38,826 nucleotides of DNA from BMS3ABIN04 sp965554225 (GCA_965554225.1 CBEVZC010000017.1:1-38826); one strand, 5' to 3'. Shown: positions 8,239 to 17,072, counted from the first letter of the stretch. Translations and numbers: made by a program. Notes: generated by a model from the letters alone, not told the origin.

Positions 8239-8461
8239 ATTTCAATTCTTTTACCAGATAAATTCAATTTCAAATATAAAAAAGATATTGATATGAAATT
8301 AAACAAAGAATAAATGTCAAAGAAATAACAAAAAGTTTCCCCCGTTTCCATTCTTATTTATAATTTAGTACTTTATTGAATAAAATATTTTTTTAAATAA
8401 ACAAAACTATTTGCTTTGTAATTCGTCTATCATATTGTTTTATAAAATTATGAGGGAAAAA

Positions 8462-10369
8462 ATGACATCCAAAACACTGTTTTCGTTCTTTTCTTTAATT
8501 TTCTTTTTACTAACACTTCAAACATATTCTCAAACTTCAGATCTTTATATTCCGCGTAATATTCAAAAAGCCTATGAAAATGGAACCCGCTCTTATGATG
8601 GGAAAACAGGACCGAATTATTGGCAGAACGGATCGGATTATAAAATTCAAGCCGAAGTAAATCCCGAAACAAGTATTTTATCGGGAACCGAGACAATCAC
8701 ATACCATAATAACAGTCCGGATACTTTGAAAAGAATTGTTGTTCGTCTTTATCAAAATATTATGAAACCCGGCTCTGTACGCGATTGGCCTTTTAATCCA
8801 GATGCATTTACAGACGGCGTTAAATTGGATTATTTCTTAATAAACGGAGATACAATTAATGTTTCACCTAAAAGTAGACAGGCGCGGGTTTCATCTACAA
8901 ATATGTTTGTTAAATTAAAAAAAACTTTAGCTCCAGGCGGTTCACTTAAAATTAATGCAAAGTGGAGTTTTAAAATATCCGAAAAAGTACCGATAAGGAT
9001 GGGAAATTATAAAGACGGCGATTTTTTTGTAGCTTATTGGTATCCACAAATGTCCGTTTATGACGACATTGACGGTTGGGATATGACTAATTATCAAGGT
9101 AACGTTGAGTTTTACAACGATTTTTCAAACTACGATGTAAGCATCACTGTTCCAAACGGGTATACAATTTGGGCAGCGGGAGAATTACAAAACGGTGAGC
9201 AAGTCTTGAAAGAAGATATTTACAAAATGTATTTAAGAGCTAAACAGTCAGATGAAACGATCCACATAATTTCAGCCGAAGATAGAAAAAATAATAATGT
9301 TACTGCCGACAACGAAAAAAATACTTGGCGATTTGCTGCTAAGAATGTAACTGACTTTACATTTGCAATGAGTAAAAGTTTTGTCTGGGATGGAGCCAGC
9401 ATTGAAGTCGATAAGAAAACCGGAAGAAGAGTTTTGACCGATGTAGTTTATAAAGACAGCACTATGTTTTGGGATACTGGAGCACAAATTGAACGGACTA
9501 CTATTAACTATCTTTCAAACGTTCTTCCGGGATATCCCTACCCTTATCCGCACATTACATCGTTCTGCAACAAAGGAAGAGGCGGAGGAATGGAAAGCCC
9601 AATGATGACAAACGACGGAGCTCCAAAAAACAAAGCAAGATTTATCGGTTTATTATTTCACGAAATTTCGCATAGTTATTTCCCGTTTATTATGGGCATA
9701 AACGAACGCAAGTATGCATGGATGGATGAAGGTTGGGCTAGCTTTTTCCCGCAAGAAACGGTCGACAGCCTTGTTCCCGACTATGATTATCTAAAAAGAA
9801 ATGTACACGGTTACGAATTTACTGCCGGAATGGAAAGCGAACTGCCCCCGATGGTTGTTTCTTATTCGAATAAAACGAGATATATGCGAACCGCATTTTA
9901 TTCGCGCCCCTCTAATGCATACAGAGAACTGGAGCTTCTTCTCGGCAGAAAAGTATTTAAAAAAGCTTTGGTAGATTATATTACCAACTGGCATAGCCAC
10001 CACCCGATTCCTTACGATTTCTTTTTTACATTTAATAGAGTTGCGGGAGAAGATTTAAGCTGGTTCTGGAAACCTTGGTTCTTCGAATTTGGTTACCCGG
10101 ACTTGGGAATTGAAAATGTAACGGTTAATAACAATACCGTTGAAGCAAAAATTAAAAAGATAGGTAATGTTCCTACACGTGCCGAAGTAACATTTGTTTT
10201 TGATGACGGAACACAAGACAATACAGAACTTCCGGCAAAAGTATGGAAAAACAGTACCGGAGAAGTTACGGTAAAATATGAAACGGATAAAAAATTGTCT
10301 AAGGTTATTTTGGGGAATGTGCATATACCCGATTCAAATCGTAAGAATAATGAATTCATAGTTAAATAA
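8462..10369 (+). CDS. Exported M1-family zinc aminopeptidase-like protein
   Basis: A gluzincin metallopeptidase of the M1 family, about 635 residues. A signal peptide (MTSKTLFSFFSLIFFLLT to YSQ) places it outside the inner membrane. The N-terminal half is the beta-sandwich domain (INAKWSFKI, DGDFFVAYWYPQMSVYDD). The active site has zinc ligands H400 and H404 in HEISH and E423 in MDEGWASF. The substrate-binding GAMEN motif is replaced by GGMESP, as in many bacterial exported members. I chose ATG 8462 because GAGGG lies just upstream and the signal peptide then begins cleanly; ATG 8450 or TTG 8411 would add an unlikely charged extension. It is transcribed divergently from the ABC ATPase and ends at a strong terminator. 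Confidence 0.9.
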   Translation: MTSKTLFSFFSLIFFLLTLQTYSQTSDLYIPRNIQKAYENGTRSYDGKTGPNYWQNGSDYKIQAEVNPETSILSGTETITYHNNSPDTLKRIVVRLYQNIMKPGSVRDWPFNPDAFTDGVKLDYFLINGDTINVSPKSRQARVSSTNMFVKLKKTLAPGGSLKINAKWSFKISEKVPIRMGNYKDGDFFVAYWYPQMSVYDDIDGWDMTNYQGNVEFYNDFSNYDVSITVPNGYTIWAAGELQNGEQVLKEDIYKMYLRAKQSDETIHIISAEDRKNNNVTADNEKNTWRFAAKNVTDFTFAMSKSFVWDGASIEVDKKTGRRVLTDVVYKDSTMFWDTGAQIERTTINYLSNVLPGYPYPYPHITSFCNKGRGGGMESPMMTNDGAPKNKARFIGLLFHEISHSYFPFIMGINERKYAWMDEGWASFFPQETVDSLVPDYDYLKRNVHGYEFTAGMESELPPMVVSYSNKTRYMRTAFYSRPSNAYRELELLLGRKVFKKALVDYITNWHSHHPIPYDFFFTFNRVAGEDLSWFWKPWFFEFGYPDLGIENVTVNNNTVEAKIKKIGNVPTRAEVTFVFDDGTQDNTELPAKVWKNSTGEVTVKYETDKKLSKVILGNVHIPDSNRKNNEFIVK

Positions 10370-10384
10370 AATATTGTTGACCCT

Positions 10385-10417
10385 AAAGCCCGGTATTTGT
10401 ACGATGCCGGGCTTTTT
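10385..10417 (+). terminator. Rho-independent terminator after the M1 peptidase gene
   Basis: AAAGCCCGG at 10385-10393 pairs with CCGGGCTTT at 10407-10415, with T residues at 10413-10417. The GC-rich stem and T run are classical. It separates the peptidase gene from the MFS transporter gene, which begins 16 bases later. Confidence 0.88.
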
Positions 10418-10432
10418 AATTTTGAAGCTTAG

Positions 10433-11599
10433 ATGAAAGAAAACAAAAAATTTCAAACCGGAAATGTTATTACTATTTCCGCTGCACATTTCCTTCACGA
10501 TGTTTACTCATCTTTTCTCGCCCCCATATTGCCGCTTCTAATTGCTAAATTCAACATGTCCCTTTCTTTAGCCGGCCTACTGACGGTTGTTCAAAGAGTT
10601 CCGTCATTGTTAAATCCATTTGTGGGCCTTGCCGCCGATAAACTTCCCATGCGATATTTTTTGATTTTTGCACCAACCGTAACCGCTACAAGTATGAGCT
10701 TGCTGGGAGTTGCACCAAGTTATATTTTCCTAGTTGTGCTATTACTGTTTATGGGAATCGGAGCTTCCATGTTTCATGTTCCCGGTCCTGTTATGATGCG
10801 TCAGGTCTCCGGAAACAGAATAGGAAAAGGGATGAGCTTTTTTATGCTCGGAGGTGAAATAGCAAGAAGCGTAGGTCCCTTGGTTATTCTCGGCGCAGTT
10901 TCGCTTTGGGGATTGGAAGGGACGTATAAGTTAATTCCGTTCGGATTGTTGGCATCGTTAATTCTTTACTTTAAACTTAAAAATATCACTATTTCGGATA
11001 AATTTAAGAAAGAGGAAGAATTACTCAGTGTTAGGAAAACTGTTGGCGACTTAAAACTTCTCTTTTCACTTTTAGCCGGAATAATATTCTTTACCGCTAT
11101 GCTTAAAGGTTCATTAACTGCATTTTTACCAACGTATATAACATCAAAAGGCGAAAGTTTATGGACCGGTGGGATTGCCCTTTCTATACTTCAAATAACG
11201 GGAGCTGCCGGATCGTTTTTATCGGGAACAATTTCCGATAGGTTGGGGAGGAGAAAAACTCTGCTTATAATTGCGTTCGCTTCTCCCATACTTATGTGGA
11301 TGTTTATTTTAAATAGTGGTATTTTGTCGTTCGCTATGCTCTTGCTGCTTGGACTTTTTATTTTCGGAACTACGCCAATTTTATTGGCAATAATTAACGA
11401 TAACAAATCTCAACGCCCATCTTTAATAAACGGTATTTTTATTACAATTAATTTTGTAACCAGTGGATTTGCAGTATGGCTGGTGGGATTTACGGGCGAT
11501 AACATAGGACTTGAAAACACTTACAGGTTAACGGCAACTTTGTCTATACTTTCAATTCCTTTTATTTTGAAGCTTTCGAAAATAAATAACAGCGTGTAG
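10433..11599 (+). CDS. MFS transporter, Fsr (fosmidomycin resistance)-like
   Basis: This 388-residue integral membrane protein shows about twelve hydrophobic segments. The first helix has the H-x3-D pattern followed by a proline-rich stretch (AHFLHDVYSSFLAPILPLL) that is characteristic of the Fsr subgroup of the major facilitator superfamily, a group of drug and metabolite exporters. The loop after the eighth helix carries the MFS motif SDRLGRRKT. Substrate cannot be told from sequence. It starts 16 bases after a terminator, so a promoter would have to overlap the end of the preceding gene. No partner gene is adjacent. Confidence 0.87.
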   Translation: MKENKKFQTGNVITISAAHFLHDVYSSFLAPILPLLIAKFNMSLSLAGLLTVVQRVPSLLNPFVGLAADKLPMRYFLIFAPTVTATSMSLLGVAPSYIFLVVLLLFMGIGASMFHVPGPVMMRQVSGNRIGKGMSFFMLGGEIARSVGPLVILGAVSLWGLEGTYKLIPFGLLASLILYFKLKNITISDKFKKEEELLSVRKTVGDLKLLFSLLAGIIFFTAMLKGSLTAFLPTYITSKGESLWTGGIALSILQITGAAGSFLSGTISDRLGRRKTLLIIAFASPILMWMFILNSGILSFAMLLLLGLFIFGTTPILLAIINDNKSQRPSLINGIFITINFVTSGFAVWLVGFTGDNIGLENTYRLTATLSILSIPFILKLSKINNSV

Positions 11600-11732
11600 T
11601 TAAGTAACTATAATTATCATTAAATTAATTCCAAAGAGAAAACCAGGATATTCTTTAACCAGTTTACCCGTTTATAAATTTATTATTTGAAAAATATCAA
11701 CATCAAAAACTCAAAAAACCTTAACCGTAAGA

Positions 11733-11807
11733 ATGAAGAATAAAGATGAAATTATTAAAAGACGTCTTGAAGAACTAATCGAAGAAGAAGATTATTTGGA
11801 TTGGTAA
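11733..11807 (+). CDS. Possible very small protein, 24 residues
   Basis: An ATG at 11733 opens a 24-codon frame, MKNKDEIIKRRLEELIEEED then YLDW, that would make a single strongly charged amphipathic helix. It lies alone between the convergent MFS and ispH genes. The composition looks protein-like, but there is no good Shine-Dalgarno sequence and the frame is short enough to occur by chance. It could also be the relic of a longer gene. Confidence 0.25.
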   Translation: MKNKDEIIKRRLEELIEEEDYLDW

Positions 11808-11844
11808 ATTCCAATCGAAACTTTTATAAATTTGTTTAATAATC

Positions 11845-11862
11845 GCGAAAGAGGACTTTCGC
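11845..11862. terminator. Hairpin between convergent genes, probable terminator of ispH
   Basis: GCGAAAG at 11845-11851 pairs perfectly with CTTTCGC at 11856-11862 across a 4-base loop. It lies 22 bases beyond the ispH stop codon. The T tract is weak on both strands, so termination strength is uncertain. Confidence 0.45.
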
Positions 11863-11884
11863 TTTACAAAAGCTTTAATTTACA

Positions 11885-13120
11885 TTATTCTGCAAACGAT
11901 TTTTCAATGCTTCTGTAAACAGAATCTAAAGATTTTGAACCCGGGAAAAATGTTAGAAGTCTTTGCAGAACTTTATCCACAATTGCATCGGGACAAGAAG
12001 CACCGCTTGTTAAAATGATTTTTACTTTATCCTTTTGCAGTAAATAATTTTCTGTAATCTTCTCTTGCTTCGAAACTAAATCGAAATGTTTAATCTTATT
12101 CTCGGAGATTAACTTAGTTTCATCGCTAATAAAATAGGAGGGGTATTTTTGTTCGAGCAACTCAACAATATGCGAAGTATTCGAACTCTTATATCCTCCG
12201 ACAATTACTGCGATATCCGCATTCTGTTCTAAAAGTCCGTATGTAGCTTGCTGATTATCGTTTGTTGCATAACACAAAGTATCCCGTGTATCTGCAAAAT
12301 GATATTTTATATTTTCTTCACCGAACTTTTCAATCATTGTTTCTCTAAACAGATCGGCGATTTCCTGCGTTTCAGAAGCCAGCATTGTTGTTTGGTTAAC
12401 AATTCCAACTCTGCTTAAATCTTTCTCAACGTCAAAACCTTCCGAATATTTCCCGTCAAATATTTTATGAAATTCTTTCGAATCCTTTTTTCCTAAAATA
12501 ACAGACCGTAAAATTTTAGCTTCATCAATATTTCGCACAATAACAGAAGGTGCCGATTTATTGCTGTGTGAAAAGGTTGCCCTCGTTTCTTCGTGTTTAT
12601 GTTTGCCGTGAATTATAATTGTATATCCTTGATTTCCCAAAGCTTCGGCTCTGTTCCAAACTTTTTCAACAAAGGGACATGTAGTATTATACCTAACGGT
12701 ATCAATTCCCTTTTCTCTTAAAATTCGTTCATTATTAATTGTAGTTCCGAATGCCGGAATAATCACAATATCTTCGGAAGTTATTTCGTTCCAATCAATT
12801 AAACTGTTTCCTTGAGTATCCGTAATAAATTTAATTCCATGCTCAACCAAGTCCATATTAACAATAGGATTGTGAATCATTTCACTTAGCAAGTAAATTT
12901 TTTTACCTGGATTGTCTTCCAACGTTTTGTATGCTATTTCAATTGCATTTTCCACTCCGTAACAAAATCCGAAATGGCGGGCAATGTAAAATTTAACCGG
13001 ACCGAAATCTAATTCCGTTGGAGTATAATCTTTTTTCCTCGGGTCGTCCAGTTTTCTTTTTTCTTTGATAAGAGAAATTATTGAGCTTTTGTATTTAGAG
13101 GGAATATCAAACTTTTTCAT
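11885..13120 (-). CDS. ispH: 4-hydroxy-3-methylbut-2-enyl diphosphate reductase (IspH/LytB), long form
   Basis: IspH is the iron-sulfur enzyme of the last step of the non-mevalonate isoprenoid pathway, giving IPP and DMAPP. The three cysteines that hold the cluster are seen at C53 (HFGFCYGV), C148 (TTCPFVEKVW) and C376 (SGASCPDA). Substrate-site motifs are HGKHKHEE, TMLASETQE and the SNTSH segment. At 411 residues it is about 100 longer than the common bacterial enzyme and has an N-terminal extension of some 40 residues, like the cyanobacterial/plant type. The gene heads a short minus-strand run, 18 bases downstream of the DUF2911 gene. Function is confident. Confidence 0.95.
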   Translation of the reverse strand: MKKFDIPSKYKSSIISLIKEKRKLDDPRKKDYTPTELDFGPVKFYIARHFGFCYGVENAIEIAYKTLEDNPGKKIYLLSEMIHNPIVNMDLVEHGIKFITDTQGNSLIDWNEITSEDIVIIPAFGTTINNERILREKGIDTVRYNTTCPFVEKVWNRAEALGNQGYTIIIHGKHKHEETRATFSHSNKSAPSVIVRNIDEAKILRSVILGKKDSKEFHKIFDGKYSEGFDVEKDLSRVGIVNQTTMLASETQEIADLFRETMIEKFGEENIKYHFADTRDTLCYATNDNQQATYGLLEQNADIAVIVGGYKSSNTSHIVELLEQKYPSYFISDETKLISENKIKHFDLVSKQEKITENYLLQKDKVKIILTSGASCPDAIVDKVLQRLLTFFPGSKSLDSVYRSIEKSFAE

Positions 13121-13138
13121 AAATCGAAATTTACTTAT

Positions 13139-13678
13139 TTATTTTTTTTCGTGACTAGTATTGATAGTGAATTTAACTCTCAGATTTTCCCAATCGATAT
13201 CCACATCGGCGGTAAACGGTGTTTTATACTCGAAGCTGAACATAAGTCTTTCCCTGAATGCGTGTTTGACCGGTTTCACTTTAAATCTTAATAAATCTTC
13301 TTCAGAATTGTATTTAAACGCTCCCCATTGGTTGTCTACTTTATTTAAAATTATTGTCCATTCGGCGGGATTAGGGATTGTAAAAAATCCGTATCTTCCT
13401 TTTGGAACCCTGTGTCCGTTAATTTTCACATCGGTGCTAAACTCAATTGTAGTAGCTTCGTTAGCGCCTGTTCTCCAAACCGTATCGTACGGAACTAGTC
13501 CACCCCAAATTTTTCTGCCTTTAACTCCCGGCGCTCCATAAGTAATTTTCACATCGGTATAACCTATTGTTTGTCCTACAAATGCTTTTGGACTTAAGCG
13601 CGGCGGTTCTTTTTGTGCAAAAAGTGCAGTGGTAAACAATAAAATTATTAAAACTGTATATTGAATTTTAATTTGCAT
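13139..13678 (-). CDS. DUF2911 domain exported protein
   Basis: This 179-residue protein has a signal peptide (to TTALFAQ) and then a full DUF2911 domain recognisable by PRLSPKAFVGQTIG, ITYGAPGVKGRKIWG, DTVWRTGANEATTI and KGRYGFFTIP. The domain is common in Bacteroidota, is predicted beta-rich and exported, and has no assigned function. It lies between a lipoprotein gene upstream (16 bases) and ispH downstream (18 bases), so these three genes are probably one operon, although no functional link is evident. Confidence 0.88.
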   Translation of the reverse strand: MQIKIQYTVLIILLFTTALFAQKEPPRLSPKAFVGQTIGYTDVKITYGAPGVKGRKIWGGLVPYDTVWRTGANEATTIEFSTDVKINGHRVPKGRYGFFTIPNPAEWTIILNKVDNQWGAFKYNSEEDLLRFKVKPVKHAFRERLMFSFEYKTPFTADVDIDWENLRVKFTINTSHEKK

Positions 13679-13693
13679 TGTTGTTTTCCGTGT

Positions 13694-14518
13694 TTAATTA
13701 AATTTTATTATCAACTTTTCGTTTGTATCAATTTTGAAACCGGGTATATTTTTAAGAAGTTCTTTGGTTTCTTCAAAAGTCTCCGGTTTTTCAGATTTAA
13801 ACTTTTTTAATTCTTCAGGATTTTCCAACAGTTTTGAGAAATCCATTTCAAACAAAATAACGCTATTTCCGTTTCTATATTCGGCGTTTGTTTCTGTAAT
13901 ATTACCGTTTACGCTGATTTCGTATTTAACTTTGAAATCTTTAAAAATAGCTTTTAACTGGTCCATATTAAAAAGATCCGAATTTGTTGTATCTTTTGTT
14001 ACTTTACCCTTCCGACTTTCCTCAGTGGTTTCGCTGTTTTTTATTTTTTTAGGAAATCGAACAATTAATTCATTCGGTTCACCTTTTGAAAAATCAAATG
14101 TGATATTATCATTTTGCTTTTCACTTTTTTGTACCGGAGCATTGGCCGGAACTTTTTCACCCGGATCTTCCTTAAGTTTAAGATTTCTAATATCATCAAA
14201 CGAATACACTGCTAAATAACCTTGTTTACCGTTTTCCAAAATTTCCTTTCCGCTTATAAACTTAACTCCGTTTCCCATGTTAGAAGCATTTTCTTTTAAT
14301 TCTTCCTCGTTATAAATCTCAAATTTCTTATTTTTTGTTGAATCTCCCATCGACTGAAAAGACGAAATCATTTCAACAAGTTGTTTGCTGAAATATACTT
14401 TTTCGTTGATAGTGCCGGAACCGTCTTTATTTACCTCTACTTTAATATTAACCTCTATACAACCGGATAATGTAATCATTACAATAAAAAATATAAAGGT
14501 CTTAATTAAGTTCTTCAT
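13694..14518 (-). CDS. Hypothetical lipoprotein
   Basis: This 274-residue protein begins with a lipoprotein signal peptide and lipobox (TLSGC, Cys20). It opens with IEVNIKVEVNKDGSGTINEK, a pattern seen in bacterial lipoproteins of the LppM-like or DUF-type beta-rich group, in which a short repeated strand carries the phrase DGSG. The middle (about 125-170) is rich in Lys, Glu and Asn and looks disordered. It is predicted to sit on the periplasmic face of a membrane. Nothing in it points to catalysis. It is 16 bases upstream of the DUF2911 gene. Confidence 0.7.
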   Translation of the reverse strand: MKNLIKTFIFFIVMITLSGCIEVNIKVEVNKDGSGTINEKVYFSKQLVEMISSFQSMGDSTKNKKFEIYNEEELKENASNMGNGVKFISGKEILENGKQGYLAVYSFDDIRNLKLKEDPGEKVPANAPVQKSEKQNDNITFDFSKGEPNELIVRFPKKIKNSETTEESRKGKVTKDTTNSDLFNMDQLKAIFKDFKVKYEISVNGNITETNAEYRNGNSVILFEMDFSKLLENPEELKKFKSEKPETFEETKELLKNIPGFKIDTNEKLIIKFN

Positions 14519-14589
14519 TTTTTATTTCCTCGTTGTTGAATTACAAAGATATTAACTAAGAATTGAAATTTCAGGATAATTTTATGTGT

Positions 14590-14612
14590 AAATCAACTTG
14601 CTAAGTTGATTT
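14590..14612. repeat. Perfect short inverted repeat
   Basis: AAATCAACTT (14590-14599) and AAGTTGATTT (14603-14612) form a perfect 10-base-pair stem with a 3-base loop. It lies between the PLP-enzyme gene and the lipoprotein gene on the minus strand. The T run follows on the plus strand only, so it may be a regulatory or REP-like hairpin rather than a terminator of the PLP-enzyme gene. Confidence 0.5.
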
Positions 14613-14674
14613 TTAAATTGAAACATTATTACAAACAACATAGAGCATTGTCTTTTAGCAAAAAAAACACAACA

Positions 14675-15613
14675 TTATTGAGCGGCTTGGTGCAATAATT
14701 TTTCAATCTTCGGTTTCATTCCTGCAATTCCTTGCAAACCGCCGGTATGAATTGCAACAATAGTTGAACCGGATTTGAAATATCCTTTAGTAATTAAATC
14801 GTAAACTCCATACATCATTTTGCCTGTATAAACCGGATCGAGTTTTATTCCGTTCAACTTTTCAAATTCAAAAATAAAATCTATTAATTCACGGGTTATC
14901 TTAGCGTATCCCCCAAAATGATAATCTAAAAATAATTGCCAATTATCAAATGATTTACCTTTATAATTTTTTATCAAACTTTCAATATTTTCTTTTAAGA
15001 AAGAAGCACCTTTAAGAACCGGAAAACCGAGCACTTCTTTTTTACCGTTAAGTCCGGAAACAATTCCGGCTAAAGTTCCACCGGTACCGCAAGCCGAGCA
15101 GATATAATCATAATCTATGTCAATATCCTCAATAATTTCAGCAGCACCTTTTAATGCAAGTAAATTAGTTCCGCCTTCAGGAATTAAATAAACATCGCCG
15201 AACTTTTTATATATATCTTCAATAAAATCGGAATCGTATCTTTTTCTGTATTCCTTTCTTGTTACATAATGTAAGTCCATTCCGCTATTTTTAGCAAAAG
15301 TTAAAGTTGGATTCAGCGGTAAATGTTCTTCTCCGCGAATTAGTCCGATGGTTTTAAATCCAAATAATTTACCCGCCGATGCTGTAGCATAAATATGGTT
15401 GGAATAAGCTCCGCCAAAAGTTAGTAAAGTATCTTTGTTCTGTTTCTTTGCTTCAATAAGGTTGTATTTTAGTTTTCGCCATTTATTACCGGAAATAGCA
15501 AGGTGAAATTTATCCTCGCGCTTAATATATATTTTTACAGATGTGTCAATTCCGGGAAGCATAATTTCTTCAAGCCTTGCAGAATTAACATCAATGTAAC
15601 TTTCAAAATTCAT
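14675..15613 (-). CDS. PLP-dependent D-cysteine desulfhydrase / ACC deaminase family protein
   Basis: This 312-residue fold-type II PLP enzyme belongs to the D-cysteine desulfhydrase/1-aminocyclopropane-1-carboxylate deaminase family. The predicted PLP lysine is K44 in ISGNKWRKLKY. Then come TFGGAYSNHIYA, the phosphate-binding glycine loop CGTGGTLAG, and the C-terminal HTGGLQG. D-cysteine desulfhydrases release pyruvate, ammonia and sulfide; true ACC deaminases open the cyclopropane ring. The sequence alone does not decide, and desulfhydrase-type activity is the more common finding for such bacterial members. It has no signal peptide, so it is cytoplasmic. It starts 2 bases after the stop of the lipoprotein gene at 15616-16053. 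Confidence 0.87.
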   Translation of the reverse strand: MNFESYIDVNSARLEEIMLPGIDTSVKIYIKREDKFHLAISGNKWRKLKYNLIEAKKQNKDTLLTFGGAYSNHIYATASAGKLFGFKTIGLIRGEEHLPLNPTLTFAKNSGMDLHYVTRKEYRKRYDSDFIEDIYKKFGDVYLIPEGGTNLLALKGAAEIIEDIDIDYDYICSACGTGGTLAGIVSGLNGKKEVLGFPVLKGASFLKENIESLIKNYKGKSFDNWQLFLDYHFGGYAKITRELIDFIFEFEKLNGIKLDPVYTGKMMYGVYDLITKGYFKSGSTIVAIHTGGLQGIAGMKPKIEKLLHQAAQ

Positions 15614-15615
15614 TT

Positions 15616-16053
15616 TTATTCAGATGCCGGAGCCTCTATGGGAAGACTTTTCCCTGATTTAACAATTTTGATCGCCTGAGCAAATTTTGAATGAAAAGTT
15701 GATTCGGTCAATCCGGTTGCTATGTTCGTTGCCATTTTTCGTTTTGTAACTACCGTAACTTTTGAATGTGAATTATCAATTTTATCTACCCAAACGCCTA
15801 TTAAAGCACCCGCGAGTACAAGATTTTGACTTGTTTGTGTTACCATATAACCTTTATCTTTATGGTGCTCGATCGATTCTGCACCTTCCCATCTTAAGAC
15901 TGTAGTAGCTATATCCCAAGCTTTATCAAAACCAACCGGGTAAATTTCTGCCGTTCCATCATCTTTGCTTGATAGAACGTCACTCATTGTTGCACATGAG
16001 TTGAAAAAAATAAAAATAAAAATTGCAGCTACCGGTAAAAAAAAATTTTTCAT
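15616..16053 (-). CDS. Hypothetical lipoprotein
   Basis: This 145-residue protein has a signal peptide with lipobox FFNSC (Cys19). The mature part alternates strands and helices (FDKAWDIATTVLRW, KGYMVTQTSQ, SKVTVVTKRK, FAQAIKIVKSG), a pattern of small alpha/beta periplasmic lipoproteins in which a cell-surface or assembly role is often supposed. I cannot name the family. It is the first gene of a two-gene minus-strand unit with the PLP enzyme and faces away from the lipoprotein at 16300 across a 246-base spacer that should hold both promoters. Confidence 0.7.
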   Translation of the reverse strand: MKNFFLPVAAIFIFIFFNSCATMSDVLSSKDDGTAEIYPVGFDKAWDIATTVLRWEGAESIEHHKDKGYMVTQTSQNLVLAGALIGVWVDKIDNSHSKVTVVTKRKMATNIATGLTESTFHSKFAQAIKIVKSGKSLPIEAPASE

Positions 16054-16232
16054 AACAACTCCGTTTCGTTTTTATCTCAGTGATGACTTGGTTCGTAACA
16101 TACAAAATAAAAAATCGTGCTTAATAAATAAAGAAAATAGTTCTTATCCGATTCAACGAACCATCTCTTACACAAAATATCGCATCTATAGTGTAATACT
16201 CGAAACAGCCAATTTCGAAATAACTTTTTGTA

Positions 16233-16264
16233 TTGTTTATCGTTAGCAAATTTTTGTAAATTTG
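16233..16264 (+). promoter_or_regulatory. Possible Bacteroidota-type housekeeping promoter
   Basis: TTG at 16233-16235, 21 bases, then TAAATTTG at 16257-16264 matches the -7 TAnnTTTG consensus of Bacteroidota with a weak -33 element. It would start a transcript about 30 bases ahead of the lipoprotein ATG at 16300. This is a pattern match only, in AT-rich DNA. Confidence 0.3.
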
Positions 16265-16299
16265 TTTTAATTCTAAAAAGATTAGAGAAGGGATCTAAA

Positions 16300-17001
16300 A
16301 TGAGGCAAATAAAAATTTTATTATTGTTTTTGCTTTTTACTGTTCTATTACTTTCCAGTTGTAGTAATCAAAATCAAAACAATAAACCCGAAGAAAAAAA
16401 AGAATTAACCGTAGCTGAAAAAATAGCTAACGTTTACGGCGCAAAGTCATTCGATAAAGTTAACTCAATCAAGTTCACTTTTAACGTTCAAAAAGGTGAA
16501 AAGCAAGTCCACCGGAGTTGGTATTGGGAACCGAAAACCAGTCTGGTTAAATTTCTCTCATACAAAAAAGAAAAACCGTTTATATATTTTCGGAAACAGA
16601 TTGCAGAAAATCCAACCGATGAATTAAAAGGTATTGATGCTAAGTTTATTAATGATCAATATTGGCTGTTATTCCCAATACATCTTGTTCTCGATAAAAA
16701 TGTAAAAGTAAATTTAGATAAAGGTTTATATAAACTTCCTATTGGTGAAGGGGAAACCAAGCGCGCAATAGTTGAATATTCCGGCGGAGAAGGATACACT
16801 CCAAACGACAGATACGAACTTTACATCGACGATAATTACAAAATTGTACAATGGATTTATAGAAGAAATAATTCGCCGACGCCAACAAGACTAACAAAAT
16901 GGGAAGATTATAAAAATGTCGGACCACTATATCTATCTTTAAATCGACCCGGAAAAGATGAAAGCTTTAGAGTCTGGTTTACTGATGTCGAAGTAAAATG
17001 A
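16300..17001 (+). CDS. Hypothetical lipoprotein, possibly LolA-like fold
   Basis: This 233-residue protein begins at ATG 16300, chosen because GAAGG lies at 16287-16291 and the lipoprotein signal peptide then starts cleanly (MRQIKILLLFLLF), with lipobox LLSSC at Cys20. The mature region is a long run of beta strands with aromatic pairs (RSWYWEPKTSLVKF, RYELYIDDNYKIVQW, WEDYKNVGPLYLSL, SFRVWFTDVEV). This order resembles LolA/LolB-like lipid-binding half-barrels found in many Bacteroidota lipoproteins, but that is inference. The small membrane protein at 17073 follows on the same strand after a 71-base spacer with a direct repeat. Confidence 0.72.
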   Translation: MRQIKILLLFLLFTVLLLSSCSNQNQNNKPEEKKELTVAEKIANVYGAKSFDKVNSIKFTFNVQKGEKQVHRSWYWEPKTSLVKFLSYKKEKPFIYFRKQIAENPTDELKGIDAKFINDQYWLLFPIHLVLDKNVKVNLDKGLYKLPIGEGETKRAIVEYSGGEGYTPNDRYELYIDDNYKIVQWIYRRNNSPTPTRLTKWEDYKNVGPLYLSLNRPGKDESFRVWFTDVEVK

Positions 17002-17031
17002 TATTATTCGGTTTCTATTGAACACTGACGA

Positions 17032-17071
17032 CACAGATTTAATAGGATAATCACGGATTTAAAAAGATAAT
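17032..17071. repeat. Two tandem 20-base direct repeats before a start codon
   Basis: Bases 17032-17051 and 17052-17071 are adjacent 20-base units agreeing at 17 of 20 positions, each beginning CAC(A/G)GATTTAA and ending GATAAT. The second unit ends one base before the ATG at 17073, so it replaces the place where a ribosome binding site would be. Similar ACAGATT-type short repeats occur between genes in some Bacteroidota; identity with them is not shown. Confidence 0.6.
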
Positions 17072-17072
17072 T

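Noticed and set aside
8411..8461. TTG at 8411 as start of the M1 peptidase
   Set aside because: It would put 17 residues before the signal peptide; ATG 8462 has GAGGG at the right distance.
13734..14219. Antisense frame of 161 codons inside the lipoprotein gene
   Set aside because: It arises from the Lys/Glu/Asn-rich sense sequence; the sense gene has a lipobox and operon context.
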